This document shows, in pieces, positions 30,725 through 38,819 of a stretch of DNA of 47,983 bases. The notes below the pieces were generated by a model. That model saw nothing but the letters and a program-made list of their open reading frames with translations. It searched no databases and was not told where the DNA came from. The stretch comes from Chloroflexota bacterium (lineage in GTDB: Bacteria; Chloroflexota; UBA6077): contig JAJZRD010000006.1 of NCBI GenBank assembly GCA_021845945.1, positions 1 to 47,983 of the forward strand. The letters run 5' to 3'. A program made the translations under genes and the position numbers. The stretch's first letter is position 1; every line of letters begins with the position of its first letter.

Positions 30725-32005
30725 TCAATTCCCCATCAGCAGATTCGGTAGGAAGAGCACCAGATCGGGGATGTAGGTGATGGCTAGAAGCACTAGGATC
30801 AGGGCAACCATGAAGGGCACGATTTCCTTGGCAAAGTCGATCACCTTGATCTTCGCGATGCTGCATGCGATGAACATTGCCATCCCTACAGGAGGCGTGA
30901 TGAGGCCGATCATCAGGTTCAGGGTGAGCACCACGCCGAAGTGCACCGGGTCTATGCCCACGTTGTGGATGAGGGGCATCAGCACCGGCACCAGGATGAT
31001 CATGATGGAGAGGGTCTCCAGGAAGCAGCCCAGGATCAGCAGGATGATGTTGATTGCCAGCAGCACCAGCTTTGGGTCGGTGGTGATAGAGGTGACGGAG
31101 TTGACCAGCAGGGGGCCCGCCTGCTCCCGGGTCAGCATCCACGCCAATAGTTGGGAAGCGGCCACGATGAACATGATGGCGCCGGTGGTCAGCGCCGCCT
31201 CGCCGAAGACCTGGTGCATAGAGGCGAGGGTGAGTTCGCGGTACACAAAGAGTCCCAGGAAGAGGGCCCAGAGCACCGCCAACACCGCAGCCTCGGTGGG
31301 GGTAACGACGCCCCCAACGATGCCCCACAGGATGATCACGGGCAGCATCAGTGCTGGCAAACCCTCCCAGAAAGCCTTGGTGAGGCTCCCGCAGGTGGCC
31401 TTCTGACCCCGGGCGTAGCCGCGTTTCTTGGAGATGAGATAGACCACTACCATCAGGTATATCCCCATGAGGACGCCCGGGATGGCGCCACCCAGGAAGA
31501 GCCGGCCGATGGAAACGCTGGCCAACACCCCGTACATCACGAAGGGGATGCTGGGGGGGATGATGGGGCCGATGGTGGAGGCTGAGGCGGTCACGGCCGC
31601 TGAGAAGTTGGGAGCGAACCCGGCGCGGACCATGGAGGGGATCAGCACGGCGCCGGTGCCGGCGGCGTCAGCGCTGGCGGAACCCGACATGCCCGCCATG
31701 ATCATGTTGGTTACCACCACCACGTGGCCCAGACCACCGGTTAGGTGTCCCACGAGGGCATTGGCCAGTCGCACCAGCCGCTCGGTGACCCCACCTGCGT
31801 TCATCAGAGCTCCAGCGAGGATGAAGAAGGGCACTGCCAGCAGTGGGAAGGAATCCACTCCGGTCATGAACCGTTGGGCGGTTACCTCCAAGGGGATGTT
31901 GCCGGTTAGCAGGATGCCCACAAACCCGGCGACGCCCATGGATATGGCGATGGGTACCCCCAGGGCAAACATGACAATTAGAATGACCATCATAGTGACT
32001 AGCAT
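30725..32005 (-). CDS. dctM: TRAP transporter large permease (DctM)
   Basis: 426 aa, the usual DctM length, about 12 membrane helices. Family blocks: FALGVPIAISMGVAGFVGILL near 13-33, SFPLLAVPFFILAGALMNAGGVTERL near 52-77, MSGSASADAAGTGAVLIPSMVRAGF near 106-130 and GPIIPPSIPFVMYGVLASVSIGRLF near 146. It imports an organic anion using an ion gradient. ATG 32005 lies 2 bp before the dctQ stop boundary; the open frame extends upstream inside dctQ. Substrate unknown; downstream of dctP and dctQ in the operon. Confidence 0.95.
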   Translation of the reverse strand: MLVTMMVILIVMFALGVPIAISMGVAGFVGILLTGNIPLEVTAQRFMTGVDSFPLLAVPFFILAGALMNAGGVTERLVRLANALVGHLTGGLGHVVVVTNMIMAGMSGSASADAAGTGAVLIPSMVRAGFAPNFSAAVTASASTIGPIIPPSIPFVMYGVLASVSIGRLFLGGAIPGVLMGIYLMVVVYLISKKRGYARGQKATCGSLTKAFWEGLPALMLPVIILWGIVGGVVTPTEAAVLAVLWALFLGLFVYRELTLASMHQVFGEAALTTGAIMFIVAASQLLAWMLTREQAGPLLVNSVTSITTDPKLVLLAINIILLILGCFLETLSIMIILVPVLMPLIHNVGIDPVHFGVVLTLNLMIGLITPPVGMAMFIACSIAKIKVIDFAKEIVPFMVALILVLLAITYIPDLVLFLPNLLMGN

Positions 32006-32007
32006 GG

Positions 32008-32511
32008 CTAATCCACCACCAAGGGCTGGTCTGCGCCGGTTTCGGGGAAAACCCCTCGTATCAACTGGACCAGTCGGGCCAGTTGGTACAGAGCCCCAAT
32101 GGCCGCAGTAACGGGCAGCGCCGCGTATACCAAGCCCATGTTGAGTACCATGGCTGCGGTGTAAGTGTCGGAGGTCACTAAGGCCATGTTTGTTCCCTGC
32201 CACACCAGTACAACCAGGAAGACCAGGGTCACGGCGTTGCCCGCGATCATCAGGAACCGCTGCGCCGGGCCCCGTACCAGGAGCATCACGGCGTCGACCA
32301 GGATGTGGGACCCTCGTCCAAATGCCAGCCCTGTGGCCAGATATATCTGCCAGGCAAAGACGTAGCGGGCCAACTCCTCGGTCCACACAGGGGAGTCGTG
32401 GACTACGTATCGGAAGACCACCTGGATCGTGACGTCCACTACCATCACCGCCATGAGCAGGCCGACGAGAGAGAACAACACTCGATCGAGCATCTTGAGA
32501 GGCCGGGACAA
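32008..32511 (-). CDS. dctQ: TRAP transporter small permease (DctQ)
   Basis: 167 aa with four membrane helices: about 8-32 (VLFSLVGLLMAVMVVDVTIQVVF), 46-66, 88-108 (FLMIAGNAVTLVFLVVLVW) and 125-148. The DctQ signature WTEELARYVFAWQIYLATGLAFGRGSHI lies near 38-65. It docks the binding protein and large subunit. The gene follows dctP after 71 bp and precedes dctM by 2 bp. The ribosome site upstream is AGGAGGTGGCTCC-like (32512-32524). Confidence 0.9.
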   Translation of the reverse strand: MSRPLKMLDRVLFSLVGLLMAVMVVDVTIQVVFRYVVHDSPVWTEELARYVFAWQIYLATGLAFGRGSHILVDAVMLLVRGPAQRFLMIAGNAVTLVFLVVLVWQGTNMALVTSDTYTAAMVLNMGLVYAALPVTAAIGALYQLARLVQLIRGVFPETGADQPLVVD

Positions 32512-32582
32512 GGAGCCACCTCCTTAGAACAGGGATGAAGATGGCCGGGGTTAACTGCAGCCAACCCCGGCCCCGAGAAGCA

Positions 32583-33695
32583 CTACTTCAGGTTCGCTAC
32601 CTCGTCGTAGAAGCCGGCCTTCCACTTCGAGGTGAACTGCTTCGGCAGATCCTTCAAGGCCTCTTGGAACTTGGGGATCTCGACCTGATGGAAGGTCATC
32701 CCCTTCTCCTTCAGCTTCGACTCGTATCCGGCCTCGTCCTGCTCCTGCAGCTTGTCTTGCAGCTTGCCCATCTCCATCAGCCCCTCAGTCAGGGTCTTCT
32801 GGAGGTCAGGGGACAGGGTCTTGAACCACTTCTCACTGACGGCAATGTCGTAGGCGTCCCGAGTGTGGCCGGTCAGATTGAGGTACTTCTGAACCTCGAA
32901 GAAGGAGTTGTTATAGATGGTTTCGTAGTTGCTCTCCTGGCCGTTGATGGTGCCTTGCTTGAGGGCCATGAAGATTTCCGTGATGGCCATGGGGGTCACC
33001 GTGGCTCCCAACATCTTCCAAGCGGCCATGTAGACGTCGATCTCGGGGACCCGCATCTTGATATCCTTCAAGTCAGCGGGTGTAGTTACAGCGTGGTTGC
33101 TGGTCAGGTATCGGGGGCCGCGGTTGGTAAACACGATGTGGTGAATGCCCTTGCGCTCCACCAGGGCATCCCTCATGGGCTTGCCGATGGGGCCGTCCAG
33201 CACCTTGCGGAAGTGATCCTGGTCTCGGAACAGATAGGGCACGCCCAGCACCCCGCCCCACTCGGGGGTGATGTTCATGGCCGGGTAGAGGCCGAAGACC
33301 CCGATCTCCACAGAGCCAAGCTGCACGGACTCCACCATGTCGCGCTCCGCGCCTAGCTGGCCGCCTGGGAAAACCTGCACCGTCAATTCGCCCTTTGTCT
33401 TGTCGGCGATCCACTTGGTGAACTCGGTGGCGGCGTTGGCTGCCGCACCCGTCGGCGGGAATATGGCCGCCATGCGGGCAACCTTACCCTTGCCCGCTGG
33501 TGCTGGGTTCGAGGAGGCGGGCGCCTGGGTCCCCGCCGGTTTGGCCGACGACGAGTCGGCGGGTTTCGCCGGTGCAGCCGATTGGGATGATCCGCAGGCT
33601 ACTGCCAGGCTGCCCAGGGCAGTTGCCCCGCCTGCAGCACCGATCATCTTCAAGAATCGGCGCCGATCGATGCGACTGTCGCTGTTGCTAGACAT
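32583..33695 (-). CDS. dctP: TRAP transporter substrate-binding lipoprotein (DctP), Tat type
   Basis: 370 aa. A Tat motif (RRRFLK, residues 11-16) precedes a hydrophobic stretch and a lipobox LAVAC (Cys34), so it is probably exported folded and lipidated. A Ser/Pro/Ala-rich spacer runs to residue 70. The DctP fold follows: FPGGQLGAERDMVESVQLGSVEIGVFG near 107-133, IHHIVFTNRGPRYLTSN near 175 and ITEIFMALKQGTINGQESNYETIYN near 225. The family usually binds carboxylic acids through a conserved Arg (here likely in KMRVPE). ATG 33695 follows GGGGAGGG. Substrate unknown. Confidence 0.93.
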   Translation of the reverse strand: MSSNSDSRIDRRRFLKMIGAAGGATALGSLAVACGSSQSAAPAKPADSSSAKPAGTQAPASSNPAPAGKGKVARMAAIFPPTGAAANAATEFTKWIADKTKGELTVQVFPGGQLGAERDMVESVQLGSVEIGVFGLYPAMNITPEWGGVLGVPYLFRDQDHFRKVLDGPIGKPMRDALVERKGIHHIVFTNRGPRYLTSNHAVTTPADLKDIKMRVPEIDVYMAAWKMLGATVTPMAITEIFMALKQGTINGQESNYETIYNNSFFEVQKYLNLTGHTRDAYDIAVSEKWFKTLSPDLQKTLTEGLMEMGKLQDKLQEQDEAGYESKLKEKGMTFHQVEIPKFQEALKDLPKQFTSKWKAGFYDEVANLK

Positions 33696-33822
33696 GTTCC
33701 CTCCCCACGCTCAGCATTGTTTTGAGTGCGCTCGCCCTGGGAAAGCTACCGGGACCATCTACGCTGAGACCCGACGTTGCCCGTGTTGCCGGATCGGTCG
33801 GATCCTAGTCCCCTGCCAACGC

Positions 33823-33863
33823 CGTAGAGACTGCATGTCGACGTCGTTCGCTGACGGTCTCTA
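33823..33863. repeat. GTAG-ended imperfect palindrome at the end of the URO-D gene
   Basis: GTAGAGAC at 33823 and GGTCTCTAG-like complement at 33855-33863, enclosing GCATGTCGACGTCG. On the minus strand its last bases supply the TAG stop of the URO-D family gene. Confidence 0.5.
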
Positions 33864-34991
33864 GCCCTGGATCGGGTACTGGCCGTACCTTCTGGTGGCG
33901 GCCAGCATCGCCTCGTAGTTCTCGTACCTGGTGCCGGGCATTAGGGTGTTGCCGGAGGTGATCACGAGCCCGCCGCTGGCGGCGGCGGTTTGGATGGCGT
34001 ATTTCACCTCTTCCCCGGTCTGGTGGGGGGTGCCCAGAGTCAGCGTCTCGCAGTTGACGCCACCGAAGAAGGTAAGCTTGTCACCGTACTTCTCCTTCAG
34101 GAGCCTCAGATCCATGCCGATGCGCGGTTGGATCCCCTGCCAGCCGTCGACCCCTGCCGCGACGAAATCGTCCAGAATGGGCCAGAGGTAGCCGTCGGTG
34201 TGCTTGATGAAGAAGAGACCTTCGTCGTGGGCCGCCTTGACGGTGGCGGCCAGGGCGGGGAAGACGAACTCGTGGAAGAGGTGCGGGCCCATCAGGGGGC
34301 CTCGGTTATCGCAGTAGTCGGTTCCGGTGATGATGGCATCCACTCCCACAGCAGCGGCAGCCTTGATGTAGGCGATGGATCGTTGGAGGGCAGAGGCGAC
34401 GGCCTTACGGACGAACTCCGGGTCGTCGATCATCTTCATCAGATAGGCTTCCATCCCGACGGTGTCCTCCCAGGGGAAGGTTCCGTCCGGGGCCCGACCG
34501 ACGATGAAGTGGGTGCTACCCAGTTCCTCCACGACCCGCTCCATGGCTTCGAACTCCGAGCTCTCCAGGGTGACGGGCTTCTCAGGGTCTGGCAGGTCAT
34601 CGATAGCCAAAGGCGGGTGCTCCACCACCATGGCGTGGCCGCCGGAGTCCGGAGAGTACTTCCAGACCCGTTCTCTTTCGTCCCGCCAACTGTATTCGCC
34701 CAGCATCTCTGGCTTGAAGTAGCTCTCCCTCTTGGCCGGAACTGTGGGGACCACCACGAAGTCCCACTCGAACTTCCTGGTCAGGCCGATCAGATCACGC
34801 CAGTGGCTCTCGGCGATCTCGTCTCGCCGCCCCTGCCAAAGGGCGGTGTAGCTGCGCCATTTGGCTCGGTAGAGGGTTTGGACTCCCAGGGCCCGGTCGG
34901 TGATCTCCCAGTCCACGCCCTGCTCACCGATGGGAACGCGATCGGGTTCCTGGTGCTGTAGAACCGATATCATCCGGGACTTCGGCAACAT
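33861..34991 (-). CDS. Uroporphyrinogen decarboxylase (URO-D) family protein, likely methyltransferase-like
   Basis: 376 aa. The URO-D fold is shared by haem-pathway HemE and by corrinoid/coenzyme M methyltransferases (MtaA, MtbA). The features here are closer to the latter group and to uncharacterised Chloroflexota proteins: MISVLQHQEPDRVPIGEQGVDWE near 7-29, GTDYCDNRGPLMGPHLFHEFVFPAL near 220, FFIKHTDGYLWPILDDFVAAGVDGWQGIQP near 255 and FFGGVNCETLTLGTPHQTGEEV near 300. The Arg-rich HemE substrate site (usually near the N-terminus) is not evident. It lies between a GntR regulator and a TRAP system, suggesting processing of the imported compound. An association with corrinoid would fit the cobalamin operon next door, but is inference. 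Confidence 0.85.
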   Translation of the reverse strand: MLPKSRMISVLQHQEPDRVPIGEQGVDWEITDRALGVQTLYRAKWRSYTALWQGRRDEIAESHWRDLIGLTRKFEWDFVVVPTVPAKRESYFKPEMLGEYSWRDERERVWKYSPDSGGHAMVVEHPPLAIDDLPDPEKPVTLESSEFEAMERVVEELGSTHFIVGRAPDGTFPWEDTVGMEAYLMKMIDDPEFVRKAVASALQRSIAYIKAAAAVGVDAIITGTDYCDNRGPLMGPHLFHEFVFPALAATVKAAHDEGLFFIKHTDGYLWPILDDFVAAGVDGWQGIQPRIGMDLRLLKEKYGDKLTFFGGVNCETLTLGTPHQTGEEVKYAIQTAAASGGLVITSGNTLMPGTRYENYEAMLAATRRYGQYPIQG

Positions 34992-35095
34992 GGATTGTTG
35001 TTGGCCCTCCCACTTCGGCTATTTGCATCGTCAGCTCTCAAATCGGCGACAGCTCTTGTCGGGGCAGTAGCGGGCCTTCTCGTGCTGTCCCACCC

Positions 35096-35839
35096 TTATT
35101 GAGGCGAGTCCTGCACGCTGTCCGCTATGGGCTGGCCAGCGCCCATAGCCTTCTCCATCGCACACCTGGACAGATCCAATTGACGCTGTATTGCGTCGAC
35201 AGCTCCGGTAGCATCCTTGTTCTTGATGCAGTCCAACAGCCGTCGATGGTACTGGTGTCGCTCTGACCTACCGCCCGCGGGGAGAGATGCTGCGCTTACG
35301 TACTGAAGCATGTCGATGAGGGGACGCGTCATTACGACGAAGAGTGGGTTCTGAGTGGCGGCAGCCAGAGCGGTATGGAACTCCATGTCGGCTGGGAGAA
35401 AACTTGGCGGATCGTCGACAGTTGCATCCATTCTCGCCAGCGCCTCTTCCATCGTTGCCACGTCCTTGGCTGTGGCTCGCTCCGCGGCCAACCTGGTCAC
35501 GAGCGATTCCAGATGCCAACGAGCTTCGTGCAGCTGTTGATAGCTGCAGTCTTGCAGACGGTATGCGACATGAAGCGAGGAGGTGACGTTGGCCATCCCA
35601 GGGGAGGTCACGAAAGCGCCCAGACCCGCACGGGACTCCACCAGCTTGCGCTCTTCCAGGAGTTTGATCGATTCCCGTGCCGCGGCGCGACTCACGCCGA
35701 AACGCTCGGCTAGCTCCTTTTCCGCCGGGAGCTTGTCACCTGGCCTTAGCTCATTGCTCAGGATGAGCGATTCGAGTCGGCCGGCAATCTGCTCCGATAG
35801 GCGGGTCTTGGTGAGTTTCTCATAGGGATGGTTGCCCAT
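35096..35839 (-). CDS. GntR family regulator, FadR/FCD subfamily
   Basis: 247 aa. N-terminal winged helix: SEQIAGRLESLILSNELRPGDKLPAEKELAERFGVSR near 15-51, then ESIKLLEERKLVESRAGLGAFV. The C-terminal all-helical FCD domain (about 95-230) has LHEARWHLESLVTRLAAE and DMEFHTALAAATQNPLFV, with candidate metal/ligand residues Asp, His and His. It probably senses a small carboxylate that also enters by the TRAP system, repressing itself and the downstream URO-D/TRAP genes. A palindrome sits between its -35 and -10 (35904-35916). ATG 35839 is preceded by AGGTG. Confidence 0.9.
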   Translation of the reverse strand: MGNHPYEKLTKTRLSEQIAGRLESLILSNELRPGDKLPAEKELAERFGVSRAAARESIKLLEERKLVESRAGLGAFVTSPGMANVTSSLHVAYRLQDCSYQQLHEARWHLESLVTRLAAERATAKDVATMEEALARMDATVDDPPSFLPADMEFHTALAAATQNPLFVVMTRPLIDMLQYVSAASLPAGGRSERHQYHRRLLDCIKNKDATGAVDAIQRQLDLSRCAMEKAMGAGQPIADSVQDSPQ

Positions 35840-35896
35840 GCGGCACCTGCTATCGGCTGATTAGGTGGGGATACGAGTGGTTATCAAGATTCCCTA

Positions 35897-35925
35897 TTAT
35901 CAGGTGGTCAGATCACAGTACGCAA
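35897..35925 (-). promoter_or_regulatory. Promoter with internal palindromic operator for the GntR operon
   Basis: TTGCGT (35920-35925), 17 bp, TGATAA (35897-35902) on the minus strand. The spacer contains GTGATCTGACCAC, an imperfect palindrome close to the TNGTNNNACNA pattern of FCD-type operators, fitting autoregulation. Confidence 0.55.
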
Positions 35926-36138
35926 ATCCTATTGTGCCGGGAAGGCCGTGTCAATACCCCGGGCCCGTAAGACCCTCAAGGCTCTTGTGCTCAGATCGAT
36001 GCGGTGCCCAACTTCGGTGGATCCATGCCTGTCGGCACCGTCTGCGTTGATGAGGCCAACTAGAGACGACCGTCCCTGGGCGGGAAACTCTCTCTTTCCT
36101 TCCCATCATCTTGCCCGTACCTGGCAGCGAATTGCTGC

Positions 36139-36144
36139 TATAAT
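36139..36144 (+). promoter_or_regulatory. Extended -10 promoter element for the molybdopterin oxidoreductase
   Basis: TGCTATAAT gives a perfect -10 with an upstream TG dinucleotide. No convincing -35 is present. It lies about 75 bp before the GTG start. Confidence 0.5.
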
Positions 36145-36217
36145 CCGTTTGCTGTTTGAAGCTTGCCACTGTGCGGTGTTCTCTTTTGCCCCTCGGTTCC
36201 TGGCTTCGGAGGTGCTC

Positions 36218-38188
36218 GTGAGCGGCCCTGTTGAGAAGACCGTCGTCACCACCTGCACGAGGGACTGCCCCGACGGCTGCAGCATCCTGGCTACCGTTCG
36301 AGACGGGCGGCTGGTGGCCCTCAAGGGCAATCCCGATCATCCGGTTACCCGCGGCTTCCTCTGCCGCCGCTCCCGGGACTACGTCCGGCGGGTCTACTCC
36401 CCCAACCGGATCCTCCATCCCATGAAGAGGGTCGACGGTGGCTGGGAGCGGGTCTCCTGGGACGAGGCACTGGATCTGGCGGCCGGTAAGATCGCCGAGT
36501 ACCGGGATCGCTACGGCACCCTCTCCCTCATGCACTACCAGGACAACGGCTCCATGGCCGCCCTGAAGATGCTGAACGCGCGGTTCTTCAACCTCCTCGG
36601 TGGGGTTACGGCGGCATCAGGAACGCTCTGCGGCGGCGCCGGCATCGCCGGGCAGACCATGGATTTCGGCTATCGCACCGCCCACGAGCCGGTGGACATC
36701 CCCAACAGCCGGATGGTGATCCTCTGGGGCCGCAACCCCATGGCCACCAACGTTCACCTGGTGCCCTTCCTCAAGGCGGCTAGGGCGAAGGGCGCTACCC
36801 TGGTGCTGATCGATCCCGTGCGCACCAGGAGCGCCGAGCTGTGCGATCTCCATTACCAGCCGATCCCAGGCTCCGACGGCTACCTCGCGGCCGCCATCGG
36901 GAAGCTGCTGCTGGAATCGGGGGCGGTGGACCGGGGTTTCGTCGAGCGGCACACGGAAGGCTTCGCCGAGTACCATGCTGCCCTGGAGTCCTTCCCCCTG
37001 CCCTGGCTGGCCGCCCAGTGCGGCATTCCCCTGGAGGAGATCCGGCGGCTGGCGTCGATGTTCGGCACCCTCAAGCCGGCGGCCATCTGGACCGGGTGGG
37101 GGCTGCAGCGGCGGGAGTTCGGGGCCGAGATCTACCGGCTGGTGGATGCTATCGTGGCCCTGACCGGCAATATCGGCGTCCCCGGCGGCGGCGTCAACCA
37201 CGGCATGGAGGAGCGGGAGTACTGGGATTGGGATCTGAAGGCTCCCGAGGCCGCCAGGGTGTCGCGGGGAATCCCCAAGGCCACCCTGGGCGAGGGGATC
37301 CTCGAGGCGCAGGACCCGCCCGTCAAGATGATCTTCGTCACCGGAGCCAATCCGGCCAATCAGGCCCCACACAGCCTGAAGGTGCGGGAGGCCTTCGCCC
37401 GGACCGAGTTCGTGGTGGTGATCGACTCCTTCCTGACCGACACCGCCGATCTGGCCTACCTCTTCCTGCCCACCACCTCCCCCTTCGAGGAGGAGGACCT
37501 GGTGGGGAGCTACGGCCATCAGTGGCTGGGTCCGGTGAACCCGATCATCGGGCCGCTGGGGGAGGCCAGGACCGATCTGCAGATCTTCCAGGGGTTGGCG
37601 GAGAGGCTGGGCCTCGCGGGAATGGAGGGGACCGCCACCGAGTGGCTGAGGCGGTTGGCCGCTCCTCTGCAACCCCTGGGGATTACCCTGGAGAGGCTGC
37701 GGGAGGGGCCCCTACGCCATCCCACGGCGCCCACGGTGCCCTTCCAGAGTCGGGTGTTCCCCACCCCCTCCGGGCGATTCCGCTTCACCTCGGAGGTGCC
37801 TCCCAACCCCTCCTCCGCCCGCGACGGGAGCTTCGTCTTGATCTCCGGCCACCCGGAGGGCTCCATCCACTCCCAGATCCTGCCCGAGGATCAGGGGAAG
37901 ACGCTGCCGGTGCGGATGAACCCCCTGGATGCTGCGGGGCTGGGTCTCGTGGAGGGCGATGGGATCGCCATGGCGGCCGGCGAGGGGCGGGTGGAAGGTC
38001 GGGTGGTTCTGGATGCCACACTGGGCAGGGGAGTCCTCCAGTGCGATCAGGGGGGATGGCTCAAGTTCGGAGTGGGCATCAACCGGGTGGTGCCGGGGGT
38101 GCTGAGCCGCCACGGCTTGTGCGCCGGCTTCTACGAGGCGATCGTTCAGTTGGAGCCTATGCCCCTATCTCCAGCATCCCGCGGCTGA
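36218..38188 (+). CDS. Molybdopterin-dependent oxidoreductase (DMSO reductase family), cytoplasmic
   Basis: 656 aa. A [4Fe-4S] site at the N-terminus, CTRDCPDGC followed by Cys in GFLCRRSRDY near 45, then MGD-binding regions: WERVSWDEALDLAAGKIAEYR near 72-92, LWGRNPMATNVH near 170, VLIDPVRTRSAELCDLHYQPIPGSDGYLAAAIG near 193, PTPSGRFRFTSE near 515 and a C-terminal molydopterin-dinucleotide domain. No Tat or Sec signal. The metal-ligating residue in the TAASGTLCGGAG region could be Cys, unconfirmed. GTG 36218 has GGAGGT 4 nt before. The small partner subunits usual in formate dehydrogenase or PhsABC are absent. It is convergent with, and overlaps by 32 bp, the response-regulator gene. Substrate unknown. 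Confidence 0.88.
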   Translation: MSGPVEKTVVTTCTRDCPDGCSILATVRDGRLVALKGNPDHPVTRGFLCRRSRDYVRRVYSPNRILHPMKRVDGGWERVSWDEALDLAAGKIAEYRDRYGTLSLMHYQDNGSMAALKMLNARFFNLLGGVTAASGTLCGGAGIAGQTMDFGYRTAHEPVDIPNSRMVILWGRNPMATNVHLVPFLKAARAKGATLVLIDPVRTRSAELCDLHYQPIPGSDGYLAAAIGKLLLESGAVDRGFVERHTEGFAEYHAALESFPLPWLAAQCGIPLEEIRRLASMFGTLKPAAIWTGWGLQRREFGAEIYRLVDAIVALTGNIGVPGGGVNHGMEEREYWDWDLKAPEAARVSRGIPKATLGEGILEAQDPPVKMIFVTGANPANQAPHSLKVREAFARTEFVVVIDSFLTDTADLAYLFLPTTSPFEEEDLVGSYGHQWLGPVNPIIGPLGEARTDLQIFQGLAERLGLAGMEGTATEWLRRLAAPLQPLGITLERLREGPLRHPTAPTVPFQSRVFPTPSGRFRFTSEVPPNPSSARDGSFVLISGHPEGSIHSQILPEDQGKTLPVRMNPLDAAGLGLVEGDGIAMAAGEGRVEGRVVLDATLGRGVLQCDQGGWLKFGVGINRVVPGVLSRHGLCAGFYEAIVQLEPMPLSPASRG

Positions 38189-38819
38189 TGGCGTAGCGCA
38201 CCAGCTCGGCGCGGGTGCGGAACCCCAGCTTCTCCATGATGCGTGCCCGATGGGTCTCCACCGTCTTCACGCTGATCACCAGCAGATTCGCGATCTCCAG
38301 GTTGGTGTAGCCCTCGGCCATCAGCTTCAGCACCTGCTTCTCCCGCTCCGTGAGGCGGCCGAAGCTCTCCGCCTCGCGGCCGGCGTCCACCTGCTCGACG
38401 TAATCCTGGATCAGCCTTCGAGCCGCAGTCGGATAGAGGAAGGTATCGCCCGAATGCACCACCCTGATGGCGCTGATCAGGTCGGTGTCGGCCGCCTTCT
38501 TGGGGACGTAGCCCGACCCGCCCGCCTGGAGCGTCTGGAAGAGATACTCCTCGCTGTCGTGCATGGTCAGGACCAGCACCTTGACGTCGGGGTACAGCTT
38601 GCGGATCTGCCGGGTTGCCTCTAGCCCGTTCATCACCGGCATGGTGATGTCCATGAGAACCACATCCAGGCGCAGTCGGGACACCTGGCCGAGGGCCTGG
38701 CTCCCGTCGGCGGCATCCCCCACTACCTCCATGTCGGGCTCGGCGTTCAGCAGGGTTCGCAGCCCCGCCCTCAGCACTGCGTGGTCGTCGACCAGTAGCA
38801 GCCGAATCTTCCGCATCAC
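38157..38819 (-). CDS. NarL/FixJ-type response regulator
   Basis: 220 aa. The receiver domain (about 4-120) has the acidic pair VDDHAV near 10-12, the phospho-acceptor in VVLMDITMPVMNG (Asp57), VLTMHD (Thr) and the conserved Lys in YVPKKAADT. The C-terminal LuxR-type HTH (about 155-212) has LTEREKQVLKLMAEGYTNLEIANLLVISVKTVETHRARIM. ATG 38819 overlaps the kinase stop by 4 bp. Its targets are unknown; the neighbouring molybdo-enzyme could be one, since the genes are convergent, but nothing in the sequence shows it. Confidence 0.95.
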   Translation of the reverse strand: MMRKIRLLLVDDHAVLRAGLRTLLNAEPDMEVVGDAADGSQALGQVSRLRLDVVLMDITMPVMNGLEATRQIRKLYPDVKVLVLTMHDSEEYLFQTLQAGGSGYVPKKAADTDLISAIRVVHSGDTFLYPTAARRLIQDYVEQVDAGREAESFGRLTEREKQVLKLMAEGYTNLEIANLLVISVKTVETHRARIMEKLGFRTRAELVRYAISRGMLEIGA

